DNA from: DASQLQ01 sp035629935
GTDB lineage: Bacteria; Actinomycetota; CADDZG01; WHSQ01
DNA length: 28,719 nt
Assembly (NCBI GenBank): GCA_035629935.1
Contig: DASQLQ010000085.1
Span: 1 to 28,719, forward strand
Direction of reading: 5' to 3'
A program made the position numbers and the translations under genes. Of this stretch, positions 9,231 to 15,515 are shown piece by piece. The notes below the pieces were generated by a model. The model was not told the origin of the DNA. It saw only the letters and a program-made list of their open reading frames with translations, and searched no databases. Position 1 is the stretch's first letter; every line of letters starts with the position of its first letter.

Positions 9231-9372
9231 GTCCCGCTTCGAGCGTTTCGTGGAGCCCGTCCAAGACGGCCAGCTTGGTGTCGTCGTCCGAGACGGCCGC
9301 TCTCTCCAGTTCGAGGCGAGCCCACTCGTCGAGCGCGGCCGGGTCGGAGGTTCGTGGATCGGGGCGTTCCAT
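9202..9372 (-). CDS. Small conserved-position protein upstream of tlyA (56 aa)
   Basis: An ATG at 9372 opens 56 codons (MERPDPRTSDPAALDEWARL...) ending in TGA at 9202, overlapping the tlyA start by 29 nt. The product is acidic and predicted helical (DEWARLELERAA, then KLAVLDGLHETLEAGLDE), with no signal peptide. M. tuberculosis has a small protein of about this size (Rv1693) in the same place, between the HAD phosphatase and tlyA. That positional match is the main support for a real gene. Function is unknown. It starts 8 nt after the stop of the phasin-like gene. Confidence 0.6.
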   Translation of the reverse strand: MERPDPRTSDPAALDEWARLELERAAVSDDDTKLAVLDGLHETLEAGLDENPTTRP

Positions 9373-9380
9373 CTATCCGA

Positions 9381-9818
9381 TTATGACGAAGACGAGGGCC
9401 GGCTCGCGGCATTCCCTGAGGTAGCGCTCCCCTGCCCCTTGGCGGTCGACTTCTTGGCCGTCGACTTCTTGGCCGTCGACTTCTTCGCCGGTGTCTTCTT
9501 CCGGGAGGCGGTCGCGGCCGGGGCCTTCTTGCGCTCCGTCTCCAGCCGAGCCACACGCCGGTCGAGGCGCTCGAGGTCCCTCTTCGTCGCGAGACCCAGG
9601 CCCTCGATCTGGTTCTGGATCTCCGAGCGGATCAAGCGAGCGAGCTCCGTGCGCGCCACTTTGCTTGTTTCCATCAACTCCTTGACCGCGGACGACGCCT
9701 GTTTGCGTCGTACGTCACCGCTCTTCACGAAGTCTTTGACCACGCGCTCTGCCTGGTGGCGCGTCAACTCCACAACACCCGATGTGAACAAGCCCACGCG
9801 TCTTATCTCATCCAACAA
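9381..9818 (-). CDS. Phasin-like coiled-coil protein with Lys/Ala-rich tail
   Basis: A 145-aa protein. The N-terminal part (about residues 1-95) is amphipathic helix with a heptad-like end (LATKRDLERLDRRVARLETERKK), as in polyhydroxyalkanoate-granule phasins and the PhaF/PhaI type. The C-terminal part is a basic low-complexity tail with three KKSTA units and further KKTPA-like sequence, resembling histone H1-like tails. Such proteins can bind PHA granules or DNA; neither role is proven here, and no PHA synthase is in the window. The start is TTG at 9818, chosen because AGGAGG lies 6 nt upstream. It is the first gene of the minus block and is divergent from the rhomboid gene. Confidence 0.75.
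   Translation of the reverse strand: MLDEIRRVGLFTSGVVELTRHQAERVVKDFVKSGDVRRKQASSAVKELMETSKVARTELARLIRSEIQNQIEGLGLATKRDLERLDRRVARLETERKKAPAATASRKKTPAKKSTAKKSTAKKSTAKGQGSATSGNAASRPSSSS
9445..9489 (-). repeat. Three 15-bp tandem repeats coding KKSTA
   Basis: Three adjacent 15-bp units (plus strand GTCGACTTCTTGGCC) at 9445, 9460 and 9475; the third differs at one base. They are in frame in the phasin-like gene and encode its Lys-rich tail, so copy-number changes would only lengthen or shorten the tail. Confidence 0.9.
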
Positions 9819-9856
9819 CGGGACCCTCCTGACATTGGGTTTGGGCGATTAACTCG

Positions 9857-9866
9857 ACCCTATACT
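9857..9866. promoter_or_regulatory. TA-centred divergent -10 pair (rhomboid / phasin-like gene)
   Basis: The sequence ACCCTATACT reads as TATACT on the plus strand (9861-9866), 6 nt before the rhomboid ATG. It reads as TAGGGT on the minus strand (9862 to 9857), about 31 nt of leader before the phasin-like TTG with its AGGAGG. The two hexamers share the central TA. No consensus -35 is evident on either side. The plus transcript would be leaderless and the minus one leadered. Confidence 0.5.
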
Positions 9867-9872
9867 GCCGCG

Positions 9873-10652
9873 ATGCTCCACCTCATCCCGATCTCGGATG
9901 TGAATCCGACGCGTCGGTTCGCGGTTGTGACGCTGTTGCTGATCGCAATAAATGTGGGGGTGTTCATCCAAACGCCGGGCCTGGGAGCCGGGCCGCGTGC
10001 AACCGTCTACTTCTACCAACACGCGCCGGTCCCATGTCAGGTTGACGATTCGTGTCCGACCGGAGAGATAGGACCGGACCTCACGATCCCGGAGCGGTCA
10101 CTTGCATCGCTCCTCGGGTCGATAGTCTTCTCGACCTTCCTGCATGGGGGCCTGCTCCACTTGGGGGGCAACCTGCTGTTCCTCTGGATCTTCGGAAACA
10201 ACGTGGAGGACCGGCTCGGTCGGATCAAGTACCTCTTGTTCTATCTGGCGGGCGGCATCCTTGCGTCTTTCGCTCACATCTTCTGGGCACTGCTGCGTTC
10301 ACCCGAGGTCTGCACGAATGCCAACCCTGGCGCCTGCATCCCTGCCGTCGGCGCTTCGGGCGCGGTCGCTGCAGTGATGGGCGCTTACATCCTTCTGTAC
10401 CCGCGCGCCCGAGTGAACGTGTTGGTGCCGATCATCTTCATCTGGACGGTGATCCAGGTGTCTGCGTTCACCGTGCTCGCGTTGTGGTTCGTCTACCAGT
10501 TCTTCATCGGAGCCCAAGAGCTATCGGGCGCAACCGAGGTCGCATGGATGGCCCACGTCGGTGGCTTCGTCTTCGGTCTCATCGGGATGTTCATCCTCGG
10601 AGGGCGACCAACGCAGCCCCCCACCGTGTGGCGTCCTGAATGGGGCAGATGA
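9873..10652 (+). CDS. Rhomboid-family intramembrane serine protease
   Basis: A 259-aa polytopic membrane protein with the rhomboid catalytic dyad: Ser162 in GASGAVAAVMG and His228 in AHVGGFVFG. The loop motif HGGLLHLGGNLLFLWIFG (about residues 91-108) matches the conserved His/Asn region. About six or seven hydrophobic segments are seen. Two extracytoplasmic Cys pairs (C55/C61 and C147/C155) could form disulfides. The substrate is unknown; rhomboids cleave single-pass membrane proteins within or near the membrane. The start is ATG 9873, with TATACT 6 nt upstream and no Shine-Dalgarno, so the mRNA is probably leaderless. An in-frame GTG at 9756 would extend the frame over the divergent gene and is rejected. 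Confidence 0.92.
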   Translation: MLHLIPISDVNPTRRFAVVTLLLIAINVGVFIQTPGLGAGPRATVYFYQHAPVPCQVDDSCPTGEIGPDLTIPERSLASLLGSIVFSTFLHGGLLHLGGNLLFLWIFGNNVEDRLGRIKYLLFYLAGGILASFAHIFWALLRSPEVCTNANPGACIPAVGASGAVAAVMGAYILLYPRARVNVLVPIIFIWTVIQVSAFTVLALWFVYQFFIGAQELSGATEVAWMAHVGGFVFGLIGMFILGGRPTQPPTVWRPEWGR

Positions 10653-10741
10653 CTTACGGCGTAAGCCGCCAACCCCCTTCCCACCCGTAACGCTCCGCTG
10701 TAGATTGACTACGTCACGTGGTTAACGGGGGGAGGACGAAC

Positions 10742-11515
10742 GTGAAGCTGCTTATCGCGGGTCTCGTGGGGGCGCTCGTCGGGGCGTTCGCAGCACCACT
10801 ACCGGCAGCTGCTCAGGACTCGGAACCACTCATCAACACGGTGACGGTTGCGGCCTTCAAAGAAGTCGACATCGAGCCCGACATCGGCACGATCACCTTC
10901 GGCGTCACAAGCCATGCCCGGGAGGCCGACGCGGCCATCGACAAGCTCTCCACCCGAACCGAGCGCGTGATCGACGCGATCAAGGCCCTGGGCTACACCG
11001 GCGACAACATCGACACCTTCAATGTCGAGTTGCAGCGTACGTGCCTCGACCGATGTCGTGACCCCAACCCCAAAGACGATGTCATCCCCCAACCCGTGAT
11101 CGGCTACCGCGGCGCGGCCGGGATCCGCGTGGAGACCTCCGAGCTGAAACGCCTCGGGGAAGTAATCGATGTGGGGATCGGCGCCGGCGCGAAAGGGGTG
11201 CGAGGCATCTCATTCGATGTCAGCGACCGCAGCGAGGCGGTCAAAGAGGCTCTACGACAGGCGATGGTGTTCGCCACCGACAAAGCGCGCATCCTGGCCG
11301 AGACGGGTGGGCGGACCTTGGGACCCGCGATCCTGATCAGCGAGGGCCGCACGCGAGCGCCCGAGATCCACCACGTCGGGGCTGACGCGATCGCAGGGAC
11401 CACGTCGGCGGGGGGCACCGTCGGGCGTCCCAGACGTCCCACTAACCCGTTCCCCGTCGAGCCCCCGACGTTGTCGGCCAGCGCACGCGTGCAGGTGACG
11501 TTCACGCTGATCTAG
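10742..11515 (+). CDS. SIMPL-domain (DUF541) secreted protein
   Basis: A 257-aa exported protein of the SIMPL/BP26/DUF541 family. The signal peptide is VKLLIAGLVGALVGAFAAPLPAAAQ (residues 1-25). The body shows family features: VTVAAFKEVDIEPDIGTITFGV, ALGYTGDNIDTFNVELQ and the GISFDVSD segment. The Cys pair in RTCLDRCRDPNP may be disulfide bonded. I prefer GTG 10742 because GGGGGGAGG lies about 6 nt upstream and the signal peptide then begins directly; an in-frame GTG at 10718 is an alternative. Its molecular role is unknown. A possible -10 (TAGATT, 10701-10706) lies upstream. The stop codon overlaps that of the convergent HAD gene as CTAG. Confidence 0.87.
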   Translation: MKLLIAGLVGALVGAFAAPLPAAAQDSEPLINTVTVAAFKEVDIEPDIGTITFGVTSHAREADAAIDKLSTRTERVIDAIKALGYTGDNIDTFNVELQRTCLDRCRDPNPKDDVIPQPVIGYRGAAGIRVETSELKRLGEVIDVGIGAGAKGVRGISFDVSDRSEAVKEALRQAMVFATDKARILAETGGRTLGPAILISEGRTRAPEIHHVGADAIAGTTSAGGTVGRPRRPTNPFPVEPPTLSASARVQVTFTLI

Positions 11516-12303
11516 CGAGCAAGCTCCGCGATGCTCTCGAGGATCAGGTCGGGGGGAGGATCGATCGCCCCGACCTCCTCGCGACGCGTTACCCCCGACA
11601 GGACGAGGATCGTCTTCCATCCCCTATCGGGGGCTCCGGCCAGATCCGTCTCGGGACGGTCCCCCACGATCGCGATGTGACGGCAACCATCCAAGCGCCT
11701 GGCCACGGTCTCGAGCATGGGTGCGTGTGGCTTGCCCATCACTTCTGCCGTCCGGCCCCCCGCTGTTTGTATCGAAGCGAGGATCGCGCCCGCCCCGGGC
11801 CACAGACCATCCGGTCCCGGGAACGAAGAATCGTCGTTCGTCGCGATGAACGTCGCTCCCGAGCGGACGGCGTCGGCCGCTCGCCTCATCGCCTCATAAT
11901 GGAAGTTCGGGTCCCACCCGACCACAACGAGGTCGGACTTCGTAACCACCGCATCGTCCTTCACGCTTATGCAGACATCCCCCAGCGCGGCCCGGATCCC
12001 ATCCCCTCCGACGACGATGGCGGTCTTCCCGCTATAACCCCTGTCGCGCAGAACCTCTGCGGTGACCACGGCTGAAGTGATGATGTCTTCGGTACCCGCT
12101 TCGACCCCGATCGACGAGAGCTTGGTCACGTACTGATCGAGGGTGGACCGGGAGTTGTTCGTGCAGAAGACGATCCGTATCCCCTGCGCTCGTAGCCTGC
12201 CGATCGCCTCGGCCGCACCTTCGATCGCCTGGTCACCTCGATATAGGACTCCGTCGAGATCACAGACCAGGCCGTCCAGTTCTCCTAAACCCTCACGTAT
12301 CAT
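11512..12303 (-). CDS. HAD-IIA (NagD-like) phosphatase, Rv1692-type
   Basis: A 263-aa HAD-superfamily phosphatase of subclass IIA. Motif I is DLDGVLYRG (nucleophile Asp15, Asp17), motif II is in FCTNNSRST, motif III Lys is in VMGKPHAPMLE, and motif IV is VGDRPETDLAGA. The family includes NagD, p-nitrophenylphosphatases and the glycerol-3-phosphate phosphatase Rv1692 of M. tuberculosis. Rv1692 sits just upstream of the small ORF and tlyA, as this gene does apart from the inserted plus-strand pair, so a glycerol-3-phosphate or related phosphatase is the best inference. The start is ATG 12303, 9 bp from the divergent DUF1015 start. A longer in-frame start at 12501 would run antisense through DUF1015 and is rejected. 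Confidence 0.9.
   Translation of the reverse strand: MIREGLGELDGLVCDLDGVLYRGDQAIEGAAEAIGRLRAQGIRIVFCTNNSRSTLDQYVTKLSSIGVEAGTEDIITSAVVTAEVLRDRGYSGKTAIVVGGDGIRAALGDVCISVKDDAVVTKSDLVVVGWDPNFHYEAMRRAADAVRSGATFIATNDDSSFPGPDGLWPGAGAILASIQTAGGRTAEVMGKPHAPMLETVARRLDGCRHIAIVGDRPETDLAGAPDRGWKTILVLSGVTRREEVGAIDPPPDLILESIAELAR
12298..12303 (+). promoter_or_regulatory. Possible -10 (TATCAT) for the DUF1015 gene
   Basis: TATCAT lies 9 nt before the DUF1015 ATG and would give an almost leaderless mRNA. Its last three bases are the complement of the HAD start codon, so this promoter would sit over the first codons of the divergent HAD gene. Confidence 0.35.
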
Positions 12304-12312
12304 GCGCGCTTC

Positions 12313-13536
12313 ATGCCTGAACTCAGGCCTTTCCGGGGCATCCGTTACTCCTCGCGCGAGGAACTCGCCGATCTGGTGTGTCCACCGTACGACGTGATCG
12401 GTGCCGAGGAGCAGCAGGCGCTCCACGGGCGCCACGAGAACAATGCGATCCGGTTGGAACTGGCCGAGCCGCGGCCGGACCAGCCCAACAAGTACGCACA
12501 TGTAGGCGAGACCTTGGAGTCATGGCTCGAACAAGGCGTCCTGGTTCCCGAGGATCAGCCCGCGCTCTACGTGTACCGCCAGGACTTCGTCGGCCCGGAT
12601 GGCGGTCGCCGGCGCGTCGTTGGCGTGATCGGCGCACTGACCCTCGAGAAGTTCGGGACCACCACTGGGGTCCTGCCTCACGAAAGGACGATGCCGGGCC
12701 CCAAGGAGGACCGTCTCGCCTTGATGCGCGCGTGCAAGGCCAACATCTCACCCATCTACGCGATCTACAGGGGCGGTGGTGGTGTGAGGCCGTTCTTGGA
12801 TTCGCTCGAAGACAGGCGTCCGGACGCACGGTTCGCAGACACTGCGGAGACCCTCCAACGGTTGTGGGTGATCACCGCTCCCGCCGAGATCGCGACCTTG
12901 ACCGATGCCATCGCTCCCGGCCCCCTCGTGATCGCCGACGGTCACCACCGCTACGAAACCGCGCTTGCGTACCACCAAGAGAACAAGGAACAATCCGGCG
13001 ACCACGACTCGATCATGTGCTTCTGCGTCGATGCCGACTCCGAAGAGCTCGTCGTGCTTCCGTACCATCGGGCGTTACGGGCGGAGGCACCCGGCGCACT
13101 CGACGGCATCAAGGAGTCATTCGGGGGCCGCGACCTCGACGAGGAACCGGCCGACGCACTCGCTCGATCTGGCTCCGACCATCCACTCGCGGTCGTCATG
13201 GGCAAAGCACGGTTGCTCGCGGAGGTCTCGGATGAGCAGGTGATCGCGGCCGTTGGCGAGCGACATCCGGCTTGGAGATCCCTCGACGTCGTTGCGCTTC
13301 ACGAGGTCGTCATCCCCCAGGTGTTCGGCGAACCGGAAGAGCTTCGTTTCAGCCGCGAGAGCGCCGAGATGATCAGACTGGTCGAGAGCGATGGGTGGAC
13401 CGCGGCCTTCTTGCTGCGAGCGTTGAGCGCGGCCCAGGTCGTCGATGTCGCTAGTTCGGGAGAGCGGATGCCGCAGAAAGCAAGTTACTTCTGGCCCAAG
13501 GCCCTTACTGGCTTGGTGTTTCACTCCCTGCGCTGA
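12313..13536 (+). CDS. DUF1015 family protein
   Basis: A 407-aa cytoplasmic protein. The N-terminus PELRPFRGIRYSSREELADL followed by VCPPYDVIGAEEQ is the family hallmark, as is DGHHRYETALAY at about residue 209. The region IGALTLEKFGTTTGVLPHERTMPGPKEDRLALM also fits the family. The length is typical. The biochemical function of DUF1015 is not established, and I do not assign one. The start is ATG 12313, separated by only 9 bp from the divergent HAD start. The 3' end overlaps the convergent membrane-protein gene by 32 bp, so neither gene has room for an intrinsic terminator. Confidence 0.9.
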   Translation: MPELRPFRGIRYSSREELADLVCPPYDVIGAEEQQALHGRHENNAIRLELAEPRPDQPNKYAHVGETLESWLEQGVLVPEDQPALYVYRQDFVGPDGGRRRVVGVIGALTLEKFGTTTGVLPHERTMPGPKEDRLALMRACKANISPIYAIYRGGGGVRPFLDSLEDRRPDARFADTAETLQRLWVITAPAEIATLTDAIAPGPLVIADGHHRYETALAYHQENKEQSGDHDSIMCFCVDADSEELVVLPYHRALRAEAPGALDGIKESFGGRDLDEEPADALARSGSDHPLAVVMGKARLLAEVSDEQVIAAVGERHPAWRSLDVVALHEVVIPQVFGEPEELRFSRESAEMIRLVESDGWTAAFLLRALSAAQVVDVASSGERMPQKASYFWPKALTGLVFHSLR

Positions 13537-14050
13537 CCGGCTCTTCTTTCTTCTTCGGTAGCGTCGGAGGTTCGCAGACACGACATGCATCGAGCCCCTC
13601 CGCGTCGGCCTGCTGGAGCGTGACGGTCGTGAGACCTTCCTTGCCCTGAAGGACCTTGCAGTCCGGACGGTGATAGGTGCTTTGCGTTGCAACGACCATG
13701 CCCTCGCCATCGCTGGAACCGTTGGTCGAGAATTGCGCCCGGGCAAGGTTGCGTCCGAGTAGACGGGACATGTCGCCGAACAGCTCGGTCAGTACCTGGC
13801 GCTCCGCCCGCACCGTGGACAACAAGATGAGGACCAGACCGGTGACCACCAGGGCCAGGCCCAGGAAGCCACCCGACAGCAGGTAAGGGATCTGGCCCTG
13901 AGCGAAGTTGATCGAGGCGGCCCCGTTCCAGGCGAAACCGATGATCATGAAGCCCGCCGTCACGAACACAAACCCCAGGATCCGGCCCAGCCGGACACGC
14001 CTATCGACGTCCACCCAGAGCGACTGCCAGACAGCTTTCAGCTTCTTCAT
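13505..14050 (-). CDS. Two-helix membrane protein with cytoplasmic-type His/Cys tail
   Basis: A 181-aa protein with two transmembrane helices (about residues 22-41 and 57-79). The soluble tail holds a possible metal site: His127 and Cys131 (YHRPDCKVL), then Cys156 and Cys159 (DACRVCEPP). The tail pattern resembles the Ada-type/zinc-ribbon-like YHxxxC...CxxC module found on various actinobacterial membrane proteins. Function is unknown. The tail ends in a charged, disordered KKKEEPVSAGSE segment. The start is ATG 14050, with TACGCT 7 nt upstream and no Shine-Dalgarno. The gene is divergent from the liv operon and converges on DUF1015 with a 32-bp overlap. Confidence 0.82.
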   Translation of the reverse strand: MKKLKAVWQSLWVDVDRRVRLGRILGFVFVTAGFMIIGFAWNGAASINFAQGQIPYLLSGGFLGLALVVTGLVLILLSTVRAERQVLTELFGDMSRLLGRNLARAQFSTNGSSDGEGMVVATQSTYHRPDCKVLQGKEGLTTVTLQQADAEGLDACRVCEPPTLPKKKEEPVSAGSETPSQ

Positions 14051-14057
14051 CGACTGA

Positions 14058-14063
14058 AGCGTA
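14058..14063 (-). promoter_or_regulatory. Probable extended -10 (TGC TACGCT), leaderless
   Basis: On the minus strand TGCTACGCT is followed by seven bases and the ATG of the membrane-protein gene. There is no Shine-Dalgarno sequence, so a leaderless start is likely. Confidence 0.45.
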
Positions 14064-14098
14064 GCAAGTTCGAGTGACCTCGGTAGAGGAAGGACGTA

Positions 14099-14140
14099 CT
14101 AAAGAGGGAAGACTAAGGGGAGGAAGCTAAGAATCTGAGG
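14099..14140 (+). repeat. Three 14-bp imperfect direct repeats upstream of the liv operon
   Basis: Units at 14099-14112 (CTAAAGAGGGAAGA), 14113-14126 (CTAAGGGGAGGAAG) and 14127-14140 (CTAAGAATCTGAGG) share CTAA at exact 14-bp spacing and a purine-rich body. They end 1 nt before an extended -10 and cover the position where a -35 would be. This is the layout expected of activator-binding sites, which is inference. Confidence 0.5.
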
Positions 14141-14141
14141 G

Positions 14142-14150
14142 TGCTACTCT
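14142..14150 (+). promoter_or_regulatory. Extended -10 (TGC TACTCT) for the surface-protein/liv operon
   Basis: TGCTACTCT has a TGn extension and no recognisable -35, and follows the three 14-bp repeats. The predicted start near 14157 leaves a leader of about 47 nt with GAGGGG 5 nt before the GTG at 14204. Confidence 0.4.
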
Positions 14151-14203
14151 CTGATTTCACGCCTACGAGCGGATGCGGATGGGCTCGCTGTAGAGGGGAA
14201 ACC

Positions 14204-15511
14204 GTGGGCAGAAGAAGAATGTGGACGAAGATATCGGTCGTCGCTTCGCTGAGCGCCGTCCTTTTGGGTGCTTTCAGCGCGCCCGTGATCGCCAAGACCG
14301 CCGAACCTCCGGTCTCCACCCGTGCCTGGTACTGGGAAGAGGCCAACAGCCAGGAGATAACCCTTCCCACCGGCGAAAAGGTGACCGTCGACTCCCCGAA
14401 CCCCTTCTGCCCGGTGATCCCCGGACAGCTCGGCGCCGTACCGGCAGCTTGTGCCGAGGGCCGGCTGCCGGTCGAGATCCGGGACGGCGACTACGAGACG
14501 CCCAACAAGCTCTCCGCCGTCAACTTCGACCTCTCCCTCGTCCCCATCGGCTCCAAGGTCTCCAAGTTCACGGCCACGTTCTACGAGGCGAAGCCCGGCT
14601 GCTACGACAACGACGGCGACGGGCAACAGGACTTCTGCGAAACGACGGAGCCGCTCAACGTCGAAGGTAAGGAGCTCCAGGCCTGCCTCATCAACTCGTT
14701 CTTCGGCGACGGAGACGCCCGTCCCTACCCCGAGGCTCCCAAGTACACCTGCACCAAGGCCGACCCGACCGCCAAGCGCAAGGAAGTCGAGACCAAGGAC
14801 GGCGAGGTCGAGCACGTTTGGCAGTTCGACCTGACGAAATACGCACAGGCGTGGATCAAAGACTTCACCACCAACACCTCGGTCATGCTGGTCGGCAAGT
14901 ACCCCAACGACTACAAACCGGGTGACACCGATCCCACCGATAACTGGCGCGTGGTCCTGGTCGGCCCGAAAGCTCCCGAAGGCAAGCTCGGCGTTGTGAC
15001 CGAGATCGCTTTCACTCCGGGCGAGACCGTTGTTCCCCCGAGCGACCCGACTACAAGCGACCCGACCACCACCACCGGAGGAACGAGCACCGGCGGGGAC
15101 ATCTCGACGACCACGGGTAGCGGTTCGATCGACACGGGAAGCAGCGACATCGGTGGCAGCACCGACAGCGGAGGGGCATCGACACCCACAGACACGGAAT
15201 CCCCCGCCGCAGACACCCTCGCGGTCGAAGGCGCTACTGCTACCCCGCAGGGCCTGCCCACCTACGTGTGGCTGGCCGTACTCGCAGGATTCATCTGCTG
15301 GTCGGTGTTTCGCTCCGTCATCCTCGAATCGGCCAAGGGCATCAGGCCGGACGGGGTGCTGGCTCAGATCCAAGCCATCAACGCTCAGCGACGTGGCGGG
15401 GCCGGCATAGCGGTCGACAGCGGGCCCTCACCCATCGCTACCTTCTTCGGAGGGGTCAAACGAACGACAGGTTCACTGCTCGGGAAACTCAAGCTCACTA
15501 GAAAGGGATAG
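14204..15511 (+). CDS. Membrane-anchored surface protein with DNRLRE-like beta-sandwich
   Basis: A 435-aa protein. Signal sequence residues 1-30 (cleavage near VIA/KT). A beta-sandwich-like domain at about 100-275 has the DNRLRE pattern: NFDLSLVPIGSKVSKFTATF, then WQFDLTKYAQAWIKDFTTNT and NWRVVLVGP. The DNDGDGQQDFCE segment (135-146) looks like an EF-type calcium loop. Several Cys could form disulfides. A Thr/Ser/Gly/Asp linker runs about 276-347, a single transmembrane helix 351-371, and a basic cytoplasmic tail to 435. The start is GTG 14204, with GAGGGG 5 nt upstream. It is the first gene of the liv operon, 4 nt before the binding lipoprotein. Its role is unknown; it may help ligand capture or wall anchoring. 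Confidence 0.8.
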   Translation: MGRRRMWTKISVVASLSAVLLGAFSAPVIAKTAEPPVSTRAWYWEEANSQEITLPTGEKVTVDSPNPFCPVIPGQLGAVPAACAEGRLPVEIRDGDYETPNKLSAVNFDLSLVPIGSKVSKFTATFYEAKPGCYDNDGDGQQDFCETTEPLNVEGKELQACLINSFFGDGDARPYPEAPKYTCTKADPTAKRKEVETKDGEVEHVWQFDLTKYAQAWIKDFTTNTSVMLVGKYPNDYKPGDTDPTDNWRVVLVGPKAPEGKLGVVTEIAFTPGETVVPPSDPTTSDPTTTTGGTSTGGDISTTTGSGSIDTGSSDIGGSTDSGGASTPTDTESPAADTLAVEGATATPQGLPTYVWLAVLAGFICWSVFRSVILESAKGIRPDGVLAQIQAINAQRRGGAGIAVDSGPSPIATFFGGVKRTTGSLLGKLKLTRKG

Positions 15512-15515
15512 TCCC

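Noticed and set aside
12304..12501. Longer HAD gene starting at 12501
   Set aside because: It would be antisense to DUF1015 codons, and the family N-terminus begins just before DLDGVLYRG.
14144..15373. 409-aa minus-strand frame opposite the surface-protein gene
   Set aside because: It has no domain or signal, and the plus-strand gene has a signal peptide, a TM helix and operon spacing.
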